Origin: Paractinoplanes polyasparticus
GTDB lineage: Bacteria > Actinomycetota > Actinomycetes > Mycobacteriales > Micromonosporaceae
Direction: 5' to 3'
NCBI RefSeq assembly: GCF_019710575.1
Contig: NZ_JAHWFK010000007.1
Location: forward strand, 310,001-374,000
Length of the DNA: 64,000 bases
Shown here: piece by piece, positions 15,951-24,910 of the stretch
Position numbering within the stretch: the stretch's first letter is position 1
Layout: each line of letters starts with the position of its first letter
The notes under the pieces: generated by a model
The model's database searches: none
What the model saw: only the letters and a program-made list of their open reading frames with translations
Told to the model about the DNA's origin: nothing
Made by a program: the position numbers and the translations under genes

Positions 15951-17080
15951 CGGGCTTCCTGGCTGGGCACGATCACCTCGCGCATGATCAGCTGGACGGC
16001 GGCCACCATCGGGATCGCCACCAGCGCGCCGATGACGCCGAAGAGCGCGACGCCGAGCAGGGCGGCGACCACGGCCGCGACGTCGCTGACCTTCACCGAG
16101 CGGCGCATCACGTTCGGATAGATCAGGTAGTTCTCGATCTGCTGGTAGAGGACAAAGAAGATGGCACAGACGATGCCGTCGGTCAGCGACGAGGCGAAGC
16201 CGACCAGGCTGACGACGATCGCGCCCAGCGTGGCGCCGATCTGCGGGATCAGGTCGGTGACGGCGACGACCACGGCCAGCGCGAACGGGTAGGCCAGGCC
16301 GAGGATCACGGCCAGGAGCCAGGTGCTGGCCCCGGCGAGCACGGCGATCGAGATCGCCCCGACCATGTACGCGCCGACCTTGGTCAGGATCTCGTCGGTG
16401 AGCAGCCGCACCCGCACCCGACGCGAGGCCGGCACGAGCGAGTAGCCGGTCTCGCGGATGCGGTCGAACGAGGCCATGAAATAGATCGTCAGCACCAGCA
16501 CGGCGAGCAGGTTGAAGACCGTGCCGGCCAGCATGCGGCCCACGCCGACCACACCGCCGACGGCGTTGCCGACCGTGCCCGCGTTGAGCGCGCTGCTCAC
16601 CCGGTTGACGATGTCGTACCGCTGGACCAGTTCGTTGACCGTCTCGCTGCGCTGCAGGCTCCGTATGTAGCCGGGCACGTTCTGGATCAGCTCGGTGGTC
16701 TGGCTGATCAGAGGGGGGACCAGCGCGATGATGCCGCCCGCGAGCAGGCCGACGACGGCCAGCGCGACGATCGCCACGGCCAGTCCGCGCGGAAGGCCCC
16801 AGCTGCGCAGCCGGACGACGGCCGGGTTGAGCCCGATCGCCAGGAAGAGCGCGATGAAGATCAGGACCAGGATCGATCCCGCGTTGCGCAGACCCAGGAA
16901 GATCGCGTACGCCAGGATGATGCCCAGCCCGCCGAGCAGGCCGAGCAGGAACGGGTTGCGGCGGTCGAGCGGCGGCCCGGGACGGCCGAAGCGCCCCCGG
17001 AGGTGGTCTTCGGCGGGCCCGTCGAGCGTGTCGTCGTCCGGTTCCGGCGCCTCCACCGGCAGTTCTTCGTCGTTCGCCAC
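15947..17080 (-). CDS. AI-2E family transporter (PerM/YhhT-like)
   Basis: 377 codons from the GTG at 17080, selected because GGAGGA stands five bases before it. An acidic N-terminal tail (DEELPVEAPEPDDDTL) precedes about eight membrane helices in the order usual for this family: FLLGLLGGLGIILAYAIFLG, LVLIFIALFLAIGLNPAV, LAVAIVALAVVGLLAGGIIAL, a periplasmic helical stretch (LISQTTELIQNVPGYIRSLQ), and the C-terminal conserved block DLIPQIGATLGAIVV, YQQIENYLIYPNVM, and GALVAIPMVAAVQLI. Members move small solutes or autoinducer-2; some are Na+/H+ antiporters. It follows the FilP-like gene at 17161 by 80 bases on the same strand. Confidence 0.9.
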   Translation of the reverse strand: MANDEELPVEAPEPDDDTLDGPAEDHLRGRFGRPGPPLDRRNPFLLGLLGGLGIILAYAIFLGLRNAGSILVLIFIALFLAIGLNPAVVRLRSWGLPRGLAVAIVALAVVGLLAGGIIALVPPLISQTTELIQNVPGYIRSLQRSETVNELVQRYDIVNRVSSALNAGTVGNAVGGVVGVGRMLAGTVFNLLAVLVLTIYFMASFDRIRETGYSLVPASRRVRVRLLTDEILTKVGAYMVGAISIAVLAGASTWLLAVILGLAYPFALAVVVAVTDLIPQIGATLGAIVVSLVGFASSLTDGIVCAIFFVLYQQIENYLIYPNVMRRSVKVSDVAAVVAALLGVALFGVIGALVAIPMVAAVQLIMREVIVPSQEAR

Positions 17081-17160
17081 CGGTTCCTCCACAAGGGTGG
17101 GTGCCGGTGGTTTCCACGCCGGCCGCACAGTCTCGGCGGCGACGTTATCGCACGCGTGCT

Positions 17161-18567
17161 CTATTCCGCTTCGGCACCCACGCGGGAGGCGGGCGGGACG
17201 GTCACCTTGGCGGACGCGCTGACCTTGCCCGGGGCGGCGGCGTGCTGGCCGGTCGGCTTGTCGGCCGCGTGGGCTCCGCCCGTGCCGGCGGTGTCGGCCT
17301 CGTCGTCGGCCAGCGGCTCGTCGTCGGGCGAGGCGGCGGCGGCCATGACCGCGGCCGCGGCCAGTTCGGCCACCCGCTTCGCCTCTCTCTGCACCTGACG
17401 GCGGACCTCGGCGGCGCGCCGTTCGGCGGCCTCGCCGTCCCGGGTGGCCTCGGCCACCCGGGACTGCGCGGTCTCGAGCTCCTTGCGGGTCGCGGCGAGG
17501 CGCTTCTCGACCTGCTCGGCCTCCGCGGCGCCGGCGCGGGCACGGCCCTGAGCGGCGGCCAGGTCGCGCTCGGCCTCGGCGACCTTGGCGCGGGCCGCCT
17601 CGAGCTCGCGGCCGGCCTCGGCGATCTTCTCCTGCTGGCCGGCGATCTCGTTGCGGGCTGCGGTGGCCTGTTCCTCGGAGCGGCGCAGCACCTCTTCGGC
17701 GTACCGGTCGGCCTCGCTGCGCAGATCGGCGCACTGTTTTTCGACGCCGGCGCGCATCTGGGCCAGTTCCTGGGCCGCGGCCTGGCGCTTCTGGGCGAGG
17801 TCGCGCTCGATGGCGGCGCTCTGCTCGGCGTGGGCGCGGTCGGCCGCGGCGCGCTGGCTGTTGATCTCTTGCTGGGTCTTGTCGCGCAGCGCCTTGATCT
17901 CTTGATCGGCCTGCATGCGGGTCGACTTCACGTAGCCGTCGGCCTCGGCGCGGGCCCGCATGGCCTGCTGCGCGGTCTGGTCGGTGAGGTGCTGGGCGTC
18001 GGCGCGGGCCCGGGCCAGCGTGTTCTCGGCCTCGGCGCGCATCTGTTCGGCCGACTGGCGGGCCGCGGCCAGCGCCTTCTCGGAGGCGGCGCGCTTGGCC
18101 GCGTCGGCCCGCTCCTCCTCGGCGCGGCGGGCGGCCAGCGCGATCTCGAAGTCGCGGATGCCGTTGTGGGCGTGGGCCTCGGCCTCGGCCCGCACCCGCT
18201 CGGCCTCGGCCAGGCGGCCCGCGATGTCGTCGGTGGCGGACGCCTTGATCGCCTCGGCCTGTTCCTCGGCCAGCGCGAGGATCTGCTCGACCCGGGGGCC
18301 CAGGTGGCGGAACGAGACCTCGGCGCCCAGGCCGTTCTGCTTGCGGACCTGCACGACCTCTTGCTGGAGGCGCTCGATCTGGGCGTTCATGGCCTGCATC
18401 TGCGAGTACGCCTGCTCGCGCTCGGCCGCCAGTGCGGCGATCTCGTTCTCGGCCCGCGTGACGTACCGCTCGACCTGCTTCTTCTCATAGCCCCGGAGGG
18501 CGATGTCGAAGCTGGGTTCGGTTGCTGCGTCTCCGCCCAGACCAAGAATTTCCCCGCCGTGCGACAT
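17161..18567 (-). CDS. FilP/DivIVA-like coiled-coil protein (copy 2)
   Basis: 468 codons from the ATG at 18567, which has GAGG nine bases upstream; an ATG three codons earlier lacks spacing. The N-terminal DivIVA-type motif FDIALRGYEKKQVERYV (from residue 20) is followed by LGPRVEQILALAEEQA and then about 300 residues of unbroken alanine/glutamate/arginine heptads. The C-terminus is disordered (DDEPLADDEADTAGTGG). The RGYxxxQV and LGxRVExILxLAEEQA motifs match FilP of Streptomyces, a filament-forming protein that works with DivIVA and Scy at hyphal tips. A role in polar growth or cell stiffness is inferred. It is a paralogue of the gene just upstream. Confidence 0.82.
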   Translation of the reverse strand: MSHGGEILGLGGDAATEPSFDIALRGYEKKQVERYVTRAENEIAALAAEREQAYSQMQAMNAQIERLQQEVVQVRKQNGLGAEVSFRHLGPRVEQILALAEEQAEAIKASATDDIAGRLAEAERVRAEAEAHAHNGIRDFEIALAARRAEEERADAAKRAASEKALAAARQSAEQMRAEAENTLARARADAQHLTDQTAQQAMRARAEADGYVKSTRMQADQEIKALRDKTQQEINSQRAAADRAHAEQSAAIERDLAQKRQAAAQELAQMRAGVEKQCADLRSEADRYAEEVLRRSEEQATAARNEIAGQQEKIAEAGRELEAARAKVAEAERDLAAAQGRARAGAAEAEQVEKRLAATRKELETAQSRVAEATRDGEAAERRAAEVRRQVQREAKRVAELAAAAVMAAAASPDDEPLADDEADTAGTGGAHAADKPTGQHAAAPGKVSASAKVTVPPASRVGAEAE

Positions 18568-18670
18568 GCTGTCCATCCTCACATACGCATCGCCCGGCCT
18601 CGGGGGGATACACACCCACCGAGCGGCATATGCGCCTAGTTGTGATTTGTCTGACCCCGACTTGCCCACA

Positions 18671-18723
18671 TCGGGCTATGCCCGAAACGAGTGAGGCCGT
18701 ATCGGAGAAACTCCGATACGGCC
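18671..18723 (-). repeat. Two tandem hairpins between the FilP-like genes
   Basis: TCGGGC-TAT-GCCCGA (18671-18685) and a perfect 13-base-pair stem GGCCGTATCGGAG / CTCCGATACGGCC with loop AAA (18695-18723). Both lie in the 240-base gap between the two minus-strand coiled-coil genes. The larger could be a terminator or attenuator that lowers expression of the second gene, or an mRNA-processing site; no T run follows it. Confidence 0.6.
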
Positions 18724-18807
18724 CGCATCGATGTCCGGCGACCCGGGCGCCACTCACGGTCGCGCACCCGAAAGAAGGTGGCAACCGCCGGCGCTCCGGC
18801 TCGCGGT

Positions 18808-20109
18808 TCAGGAATTCGTCTTCGCCGGCACCTGCTTGTTGTCGGTCTCGGCCGGCTTGGGGCCCTCGGGACCGCGCGGGGCGGGCGTGGCCTCGGCCGC
18901 CTTGGCCACCGCCTCGGCCGCCTTGGCCGGCCCGACGCCCGGCACCAGGCCGGAGAGGCCGGAGAGCATCTGGCCGAGCTGGTTGGTGACCGCGTCCTTC
19001 TGGCGGGTCAGGTCTTCGACCTCGCGGCGGGCGGCCTGGGTGGTGAGCTCGGCCTCGGTGCGGGCCTCGCTGAGCTGGCGCTGCGCTTCGGCCCGGGCCT
19101 CGCTGATGGTCTTCTCGGCCAGGGCGCGGGCCTTCTCGGTGGTCTCGGCGGCGTTGCGCTCCGACTCGATGCGGCGCTGCTCGGCGCGCTGCGAGATCTC
19201 CTTGGAGCGGTCCTCGGCGGCGCGGGCCCGTTCCTCGGCCTCGGCCACCATCTTCTGGGTGGCGTTGACCTGAGCGGCGTGGCGCTGCGATTCCTCGCGC
19301 TCGGCCTTCTCGCGGCGTTCGGCGATCTCGAGCGCGAGGGCCTGCAGGTCTTTGTCGCGCTTGTCGCGGGCGTCGGTCAGCAACTTGGTCGCCTCGGCGC
19401 GCTTCTCCTCGGCCTCGCGGGAGGCCTTGGCCCGCTGCTGGGTGATCTCGCGCTCGGCGGTCGCCCGCAGCGACGCGACCTCGCGCTCGACCGTCGACTT
19501 GAGCTCGGCGACCTCGTGCGAGGTGACCGTGCGCAGCTGCTTGGTCTCGCGGTCGGCGTCGGAGCGCAGCGTGTCGGCCTCGCGGCGGGCCTGCACCCGG
19601 GCCTCGGCCGCCTCACGCTCGGCGTGGGTGCGCACCTGGCCGGCCTCGCGCTCGGCGGTGGCCTTCATCGCGGCGGCCTCGGCCCGCGCCTTGTCGGTGA
19701 TCTCACGGGCCTCGAGGCGGGCGGCGGAGAGGATGCCCTCGGACTCTCGCTTCGCCTCGCTCCGGTGGTCGTTGGCCTGTTCCTCGGCCAGCCGCAGGAT
19801 CTGCTCGACCCGGGTGCCCAGCCCGGAGAGCGTCGGCCGGTTGTTCTCCTCCAGCAGTTTGTTGCTGTCGGCCAGCTTCTGTTCGACCGCGTTCAGCCGC
19901 TGCTCGGCCTGGCGCAGCCGGCGCTGGGCGTCGTTCATCCGTTGCTCGGCCTCGCCACGGGCCTGCTCGGACTGGTTGAGCGCGGCGACGATGCGGCCCA
20001 GGTGGGCGTCCACCTGCCCGCGGTCGTACCCGCGGAGCACCACGGTGAAGTCGTGCTGAGAGTTCGCGGTGTCGAAGAACGCCAAATTCTGATCCTGCTG
20101 CTGGGGCAT
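18808..20109 (-). CDS. FilP-like filament-forming coiled-coil protein (copy 1)
   Basis: 433 codons from the ATG at 20109 (MPQQQDQN); a GTG eight codons earlier is also open but AGGA sits about nine bases before this ATG. Residues 22-35 hold the DivIVA-type motif FTVVLRGYDRGQVD, then LGTRVEQILRLAEEQA, followed by long heptads and a C-terminal DAVTNQLGQMLSGLSGLVPG block that resembles the end of Streptomyces FilP. FilP forms cytoskeletal networks behind the growing pole and binds DivIVA. The tail (PAPRGPEGPKPAETDNK) is disordered. It is the first of two tandem paralogues and its promoter must lie in 20110-20368. Confidence 0.85.
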   Translation of the reverse strand: MPQQQDQNLAFFDTANSQHDFTVVLRGYDRGQVDAHLGRIVAALNQSEQARGEAEQRMNDAQRRLRQAEQRLNAVEQKLADSNKLLEENNRPTLSGLGTRVEQILRLAEEQANDHRSEAKRESEGILSAARLEAREITDKARAEAAAMKATAEREAGQVRTHAEREAAEARVQARREADTLRSDADRETKQLRTVTSHEVAELKSTVEREVASLRATAEREITQQRAKASREAEEKRAEATKLLTDARDKRDKDLQALALEIAERREKAEREESQRHAAQVNATQKMVAEAEERARAAEDRSKEISQRAEQRRIESERNAAETTEKARALAEKTISEARAEAQRQLSEARTEAELTTQAARREVEDLTRQKDAVTNQLGQMLSGLSGLVPGVGPAKAAEAVAKAAEATPAPRGPEGPKPAETDNKQVPAKTNS

Positions 20110-20368
20110 TGGGCCATCCTGGCGAAGACGCACGAGCCACGCAAGACCGGACGTGCATCGGAAAAGACACGTAGATCAGCTTTGAGCAGGCCCGCGACCC
20201 ACAGGTCCCCCGTTCGGCCGGAGCACTCCGCCCGGGCGGCGGGCCCGGTTCGGCCCGTCGTCACCTGCTGTATCCAGGGGTTACCGGAGCACCGTCGAGC
20301 GAGGACCGGCGACGCGGCCCGCTCTGTCCCGAGATCCTGCCAGGACGCCGCCCCCACGTCAGGATGAT

Positions 20369-20857
20369 TCACCCTTTAGGCGTACGAACCCCGGCAGGCT
20401 CCACCAACTCCACCAGAACACCCCCGGCGTCCTTCGGGTGCACGAAGTTGATCCGCGACCCGGCGGTGCCCCGGCGCGGGGTGTCGTACAGCAGGCGCAG
20501 ACCACGAGCGCGCAGTGCGGCCGACGCAGCCTCCACATCGGCCACGGTGTAGGCCAGCTGCTGCAGGCCGGGGCCGCTGCGGTCGAGGAACTTGGCGATC
20601 GCCGAGTCGGGCCGCGCCGGGGCGAGCAGCTGCAGGCGGGGGCCGGCGTCGTCGCCGACCGCCAGCATCGCTTCCCGTACGCCTTGCTCCTCGTTCGTCT
20701 CCTCGTGCACGCACCGCAGGCCGAAGGTGTCGGCATAGAAGGCCATCGCCGCGTCGAGGTCGGCCACCGCGATGCCGACATGATCGACGCGCAACAGCCC
20801 TACCTCGCCGGATGTGAGATTCTCGGGGGAAGTGGCACTAGGTGGAAGCTCGGTCAT
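20369..20857 (-). CDS. mce: Methylmalonyl-CoA epimerase
   Basis: 162 codons from the ATG at 20857. A vicinal-oxygen-chelate fold protein that interconverts (R)- and (S)-methylmalonyl-CoA between propionyl-CoA carboxylase or succinyl-CoA and the mutase. Family motifs: [19 protein letters not shown] with the first metal histidine, RLQLLAPA, the paired-module repeat [11 protein letters not shown], and the closing [18 protein letters not shown] with the last metal glutamate. It is divergent from the thiolase gene across an 82-base region with a large palindrome, and lies near meaB and the B12 mutase, which supports the specific assignment over a generic VOC protein. Confidence 0.93.
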   Translation of the reverse strand: MTELPPSATSPENLTSGEVGLLRVDHVGIAVADLDAAMAFYADTFGLRCVHEETNEEQGVREAMLAVGDDAGPRLQLLAPARPDSAIAKFLDRSGPGLQQLAYTVADVEAASAALRARGLRLLYDTPRRGTAGSRINFVHPKDAGGVLVELVEPAGVRTPKG

Positions 20858-20869
20858 CCTATTAGTCTT

Positions 20870-20889
20870 GCCTAAACGGCCGTTAAGGC
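20870..20889. promoter_or_regulatory. Palindromic operator candidate between mce and thiolase
   Basis: GCCTAAACGGCCGTTAAGGC: a 20-base inverted repeat with a perfect AACGGCCGTT core and only one mismatched pair. It sits midway in the divergent promoter region, 13 bases from the mce start and 51 bases from the thiolase start, where one bound repressor could control both genes. The cognate regulator is not in the immediate neighbourhood. Confidence 0.55.
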
Positions 20890-20939
20890 CAGCGAGGGGT
20901 CCCCCCTTTGTCCGCCTCGGCAGATCGGAAGCGAAGACC

Positions 20940-22124
20940 GTGGTCAGCTCGGTGATCGTGAGCGGCGCCCGCACCCCCATGGGCCGCTTGCTCGGCAATC
21001 TCAAGAACCTGCCGGCCACGACGCTCGGCGGCTACGCGATCGAGGCGGCCCTGGAGCGCGGCGGCGTGCGGCCCGATCAGGTGCAGTACGTCATCATGGG
21101 CCAGGTGCTGCAGGCCGGCGGCGGCCAGATCACGGCCCGGCAGGCGGCCGTCGCGGCCGGCATCCCGATGACCACCCCGGCCCTCACCGTCAACAAGGTC
21201 TGCCTCTCCGGCCTCGACGCCATCGCGCTGGCCGACCAGCTGATCCGGGCCGGCGAGTTCGACATCGTCGTCGCGGGCGGCATGGAGTCGATGACCAACG
21301 CGCCCCACCTGCTGATGACCCAGCGTCAGGGCATCAAGTTCGGCGACGTGCTGGTGCGCGACCACACGGCGTACGACGGCCTGATCGACCCCTGGGACGG
21401 CACCTCGATGGGCGAGTCCACCGAGCGCAGCGGGGCCGACCTCGGCATCACCCGGGCCGAGCAGGACGCGTTCGCCGCGCTCAGCCACCGCCGGGCGGCC
21501 GCCGCGCAGCGCGAGGGCCGCTTCGCCGAAGAGATCGTTCCGGTCCGGGCCGGTCAGCGGGCCGACGACCCGGTGGTCGACACCGACGAGGGCGTGCGGC
21601 CCGACGCGACGGCCGAGTCGCTGTCCAAGCTGCGGCCGGCGTTCACGCCCGACGGCACGATCACCGCCGGCAGCTCGTCGCCGATCTCGGACGGCGCGGC
21701 CGCGGTCGTGGTCATGAGCAAGGAAAAGGCCGAGGAGCTCGGACTGAGCTGGCTGGCCGAGATCGTCGCGCACGGGAACGTGGCCGGGCCCGACAACTCG
21801 TTGCAGTCGCAGCCGGCCAACGCCATCCGGCACGCGCTCGACAAGAAGGGCCTGAGCGTCACCGACCTCGACCTGATCGAGATGAACGAGGCGTTCGCCC
21901 AGGTGGTGCTGCAGTCCATGCGCGAGCTCAAGGTCGACGAGGACATCGTCAACGTCAACGGCGGGGCGATCGCGCTGGGTCACCCGATCGGCATGTCCGG
22001 CGCCCGGCTGGTGCTGACCCTGGCTCTGGAGCTGCAGCGTCGCGGCGGCGTCTACGGCGCGGCCGGTCTGTGCGGCGGCGGCGGGCAGGGTGACGCGCTG
22101 ATCATCAAGGCGCCTTCGGCGTGA
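20940..22124 (+). CDS. Acetyl-CoA C-acetyltransferase (thiolase)
   Basis: 394 codons from the GTG at 20940, the normal thiolase II length. With this start the catalytic residues fall at the standard positions: nucleophile Cys88 in NKVCLSG, His348 in LGHPIGMSG and Cys378 in [13 protein letters not shown] (MNEAFAQV) is also present. It condenses two acetyl-CoA to acetoacetyl-CoA or performs the reverse thiolysis in the cytoplasm. The gene overlaps meaB by GTGA, and is divergent from mce. Linkage to B12-mutase genes suggests work in acetyl-CoA/ethylmalonyl or butyrate-type metabolism; direction is inferred only. Confidence 0.95.
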   Translation: MVSSVIVSGARTPMGRLLGNLKNLPATTLGGYAIEAALERGGVRPDQVQYVIMGQVLQAGGGQITARQAAVAAGIPMTTPALTVNKVCLSGLDAIALADQLIRAGEFDIVVAGGMESMTNAPHLLMTQRQGIKFGDVLVRDHTAYDGLIDPWDGTSMGESTERSGADLGITRAEQDAFAALSHRRAAAAQREGRFAEEIVPVRAGQRADDPVVDTDEGVRPDATAESLSKLRPAFTPDGTITAGSSSPISDGAAAVVVMSKEKAEELGLSWLAEIVAHGNVAGPDNSLQSQPANAIRHALDKKGLSVTDLDLIEMNEAFAQVVLQSMRELKVDEDIVNVNGGAIALGHPIGMSGARLVLTLALELQRRGGVYGAAGLCGGGGQGDALIIKAPSA

Positions 22125-23074
22125 GGCCCCGGCACGACGTCGGCGCGCTGGTCGCGAAGGCGCGCGACGGCGACGCGCGCTCGGTGGCGCGGCTGATCAC
22201 CCTGGTCGAGAACGGCGATCCGGCGCTGCCCGAGGTGGCCGCGGCCCTGGCTCCGTACGCGGGCCGAGCTCAGGTCGTCGGTCTCACCGGCGCGCCCGGG
22301 GTGGGCAAGTCGACCACCACCAACGAGCTGGTGCGGGCCCTGCGCGCGACCGGCGTCCGGGTCGGGGTGCTCGCGGTCGACCCGTCCAGCCCGTTCACCG
22401 GCGGCGCGATCCTGGGCGACCGCATCCGGATGCAGGACCACACCACCGATCCCGGCGTCTACATCCGCTCGATGTCCAGCCGTGGGCAGCTGGGCGGCCT
22501 CTCGGCGGCGACACCCCAGGCCGTACGCGTTCTGGAGGGCGCCGGCTGCGAGGTGATCCTGGTCGAGACGGTCGGGGTCGGCCAGGCCGAGGTCGAGATC
22601 GCCTCGCTCGCCGACACGACGCTGGTGCTGCTCGCGCCGGGCATGGGCGACGCCATCCAGGCGGTCAAGGCCGGCGTGCTCGAGGTGGCCGACGTCTTCG
22701 TCATCAACAAGGCCGACCGCCCCGGCGCCGACGCCACCTACCGCGACATCCAGGGCATGCTCGGCCTCGGCGAGCGCGCCCCGGGCGACTGGCGGCCCCT
22801 GGTGGTGCGGGCGACGGCCGTCCAGGGCGAGGGCATCGACGACATCGTGGCCGCGATCGGCAAGCACCGGGCCTGGATGGAGACGGGCGGCGCGCTGCAG
22901 GCGAGCCGCGAGCGCCGGGCCGCGGTCGAGATCGAGGCGATCGCTCTGGGCACGCTGCGCGCCCGCATCGGCGACCTGCGCGAGGGCACGGCGCTGAGCA
23001 CGCTCGCGACGGCGGTCGCGACGGGGCAACTCGACCCCTACGCGGCCGCCGACGAGCTGATCAAGGGCCTCTGA
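22121..23074 (+). CDS. meaB: Methylmalonyl-CoA mutase-associated GTPase MeaB
   Basis: 317 codons. G3E-family P-loop GTPase that gates loading of adenosylcobalamin into acyl-CoA mutases and ejects damaged cofactor. The GTP motifs are Walker [10 protein letters not shown] (near residues 56-64), the switch region [22 protein letters not shown], switch III-type stretch [21 protein letters not shown] (base binding and Mg) and NKAD. C-terminal dimerisation arm present ([14 protein letters not shown]). The start GTG overlaps the thiolase stop by four bases. The mutase it probably serves is the IcmA-type gene at 25553. Confidence 0.96.
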   Translation: MRPRHDVGALVAKARDGDARSVARLITLVENGDPALPEVAAALAPYAGRAQVVGLTGAPGVGKSTTTNELVRALRATGVRVGVLAVDPSSPFTGGAILGDRIRMQDHTTDPGVYIRSMSSRGQLGGLSAATPQAVRVLEGAGCEVILVETVGVGQAEVEIASLADTTLVLLAPGMGDAIQAVKAGVLEVADVFVINKADRPGADATYRDIQGMLGLGERAPGDWRPLVVRATAVQGEGIDDIVAAIGKHRAWMETGGALQASRERRAAVEIEAIALGTLRARIGDLREGTALSTLATAVATGQLDPYAAADELIKGL

Positions 23075-23077
23075 GGC

Positions 23078-23551
23078 CTAAACCAGCACGTCCAGAGCGT
23101 GGTAGAGACGCGACGTGGTGGTGTCGATCTGGGCGAGGCGCGCCGCCGGCAGGCCCGAGGTCAGCGCGACCCGGCGCTCGGCCGCGGCCCGGGTCAGCAG
23201 CATGCCGACCTGGGACGAGGTGCGGTCGATCACGGCCTGACGGACCAGCTGGTCGAACGGGTCGGCCTCGGCCGCCGGCGTGCCGGTGCGGGTCGTCTTG
23301 GCGGTCATCGTGGCCGTGCGCACCGCGGTGGCAGCGTCACGGGCCAGGCTCTCGGCGTAGGCGGCGGTCGGCTGCACCGCGGCCACCGCGGTCACCGCGG
23401 GCGTGTTCACCTGGGTGGCGACCGGGGCGGCCTCGGCCGGCTTCGCCGCCGACGCGAGGACCGTCGACTGCAGCACCGTCGACTGCAACAGAGGGTGAAG
23501 ATAGGTGGCGGTGGTGCCGCCCACACGGGGGAACGTGACGGGGTCGATCAT
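23078..23551 (-). CDS. Hypothetical alanine/threonine-rich protein
   Basis: 157 codons with an excellent ribosome site (GGGAGGGG) before the ATG. There is no signal peptide or membrane helix. The first half is low-complexity (AKPAEAAPVATQVNTPAV), and the second half is helical with conserved-looking charged residues (DPFDQLVRQAVIDRTSSQVGMLLTRAAAERRVAL, DTTTSRLYHALDVLV). The HPLL and RLYHALDVLV ends could pack together. It is convergent with meaB, three bases apart. I do not recognise a family. Confidence 0.65.
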   Translation of the reverse strand: MIDPVTFPRVGGTTATYLHPLLQSTVLQSTVLASAAKPAEAAPVATQVNTPAVTAVAAVQPTAAYAESLARDAATAVRTATMTAKTTRTGTPAAEADPFDQLVRQAVIDRTSSQVGMLLTRAAAERRVALTSGLPAARLAQIDTTTSRLYHALDVLV

Positions 23552-23672
23552 GGTCCCCTCCCTTCGTGACGATGACGTGTTCCCAGCTTAGGGCGTTGCT
23601 GAGCGGTTGCCGACCGGGTGAACGGCGGTATCGGCCGTCCGCCGATTGCTACGGAAAGTGACCGAAAAACTC

Positions 23673-24857
23673 TCAAGCCACGCGGTGGTCGAGGATCCAG
23701 GCCTGGGGGTCGCCCTTGCGATAAGCCAACTTCATGAACAGCGGGAACACGGCATCGCGGATCGCGGCCCCGACCGGTCCGGCCGTCTTGCCGCTGCCGT
23801 TGCGCCGGCCGACCGCGACGATCCGCTCGACCCGGCGGCGCCGGCGCTGCTCGTAGGCGGCCAGCCCGTCGGCCGGGTCGGTGCGGCCGTCCAGGCAGAG
23901 CCCGAGCGTGACGGCGTCCTCGAAGGCCATGGAGGCGCCCTGGCCGGCCGAGGGGGCGACCGCGTGGGCAGCGTCGCCGATCAGCACCGCCCGCCGGGTG
24001 CGCCAGACCGGTACGCGCCGCAGGTCGTCGGTGTTCCACGGGCCTAGCACGTCGGGGGTGGCCCGGATGATGGCAGCGGCCGGGGTGGCGTCGTCGGCGA
24101 ACAGGCCGATCAGGAAGGCGCGCCACGACTCCGGGGTGAACTCGCCCGGCCGCACCGGCTGCTTGCGCGGCGGGTTGGCGAACCACCACACCGAGCCGTC
24201 GGGCGCCGTGGCCCAGCCGAAGAACGCCCGCCTGCCGAACGCCATGTGAACCATGCCCGGCTCCTGCCCGGCGGCCGCCGCGACCGGCCCGTCGGTGAAG
24301 CCGCCCGCGTTCAGCAGGCCCAGGTATTGCGGGGCCGGCCCGCTGGGGTCGAGCAGTTCCCGCGTACGCGATCGGATCCCGTCCGCCCCGACCAGCAGCT
24401 CACCCTCGGCGCCCGACCCGTCGGCGAACGTGACCGTCACCCCGCCCGGCCCCTCGGTGAAGTCGCGCAGGCCCCTGCCGTACTCGATCGGGATGCCCCG
24501 CTCGGTGGCCGCCGAGCGCAGTGCCGCATAGAGGTCGGCCCGCTTGATCGTGGTGGTCGTCGTGCCGTCCGCAGCCGGGCCGCCCAGGGGCAGCACGGCC
24601 AGCCGGCGGCCGGCGCCGTTGAGCATGGTCAACGCCGGGGTCGGGAAGCCGGTCGCGGTGACGACGGCCGGGTCGAGGTCGAGGGCGCGCAGGGCGGACA
24701 GGCCGTTGACGGCCACGGTGAGCCAGGCGCCCTGCTCATCGGCGCCGGGAGAGCGCGCCTCGAAGATGCGGGGCGCCCAGCCGGCTTTGTGCAGGGCCAA
24801 GGCGGCGACGGCGCCGGCGATGCCGCCGCCGGCGATCAGAGCGATGGGCTTAGTCAT
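23673..24857 (-). CDS. FAD-dependent monooxygenase
   Basis: 394 codons from the ATG at 24857 (MTKPIALIAGGGIAG). It is a group A flavoprotein hydroxylase: dinucleotide motif GGGIAGAVAALAL at the N-terminus, the DG motif region ELLVGADGIRSRTREL, and the second FAD motif RAVLIGDAAHAVAPSAGQGASMAFED. The C-terminus lacks an extra domain. Such enzymes hydroxylate aromatic compounds, antibiotics or similar small molecules using NAD(P)H and oxygen. It is divergent from a PadR-type regulator across 53 bases, and an inverted repeat overlaps its start codon, so it is probably the regulator's target. Substrate unknown. Confidence 0.9.
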   Translation of the reverse strand: MTKPIALIAGGGIAGAVAALALHKAGWAPRIFEARSPGADEQGAWLTVAVNGLSALRALDLDPAVVTATGFPTPALTMLNGAGRRLAVLPLGGPAADGTTTTTIKRADLYAALRSAATERGIPIEYGRGLRDFTEGPGGVTVTFADGSGAEGELLVGADGIRSRTRELLDPSGPAPQYLGLLNAGGFTDGPVAAAAGQEPGMVHMAFGRRAFFGWATAPDGSVWWFANPPRKQPVRPGEFTPESWRAFLIGLFADDATPAAAIIRATPDVLGPWNTDDLRRVPVWRTRRAVLIGDAAHAVAPSAGQGASMAFEDAVTLGLCLDGRTDPADGLAAYEQRRRRRVERIVAVGRRNGSGKTAGPVGAAIRDAVFPLFMKLAYRKGDPQAWILDHRVA

Positions 24858-24883
24858 GCAATGACTATCCATCTCATGACTAT
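24851..24883. promoter_or_regulatory. Likely PadR operator
   Basis: TAGTCAT-GCA-ATGACTA (24851-24867) is a perfect inverted repeat that overlaps the monooxygenase start codon, and a third half-site ATGACTAT follows at 24876-24883, 15 bases after the second. The region is AT-rich for this chromosome and lies between the divergent monooxygenase and PadR genes. Dual repression by the PadR protein is inferred. Confidence 0.6.
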
Positions 24884-24910
24884 GATGGGTCAACCCCTTA
24901 GGCTTGCTCG

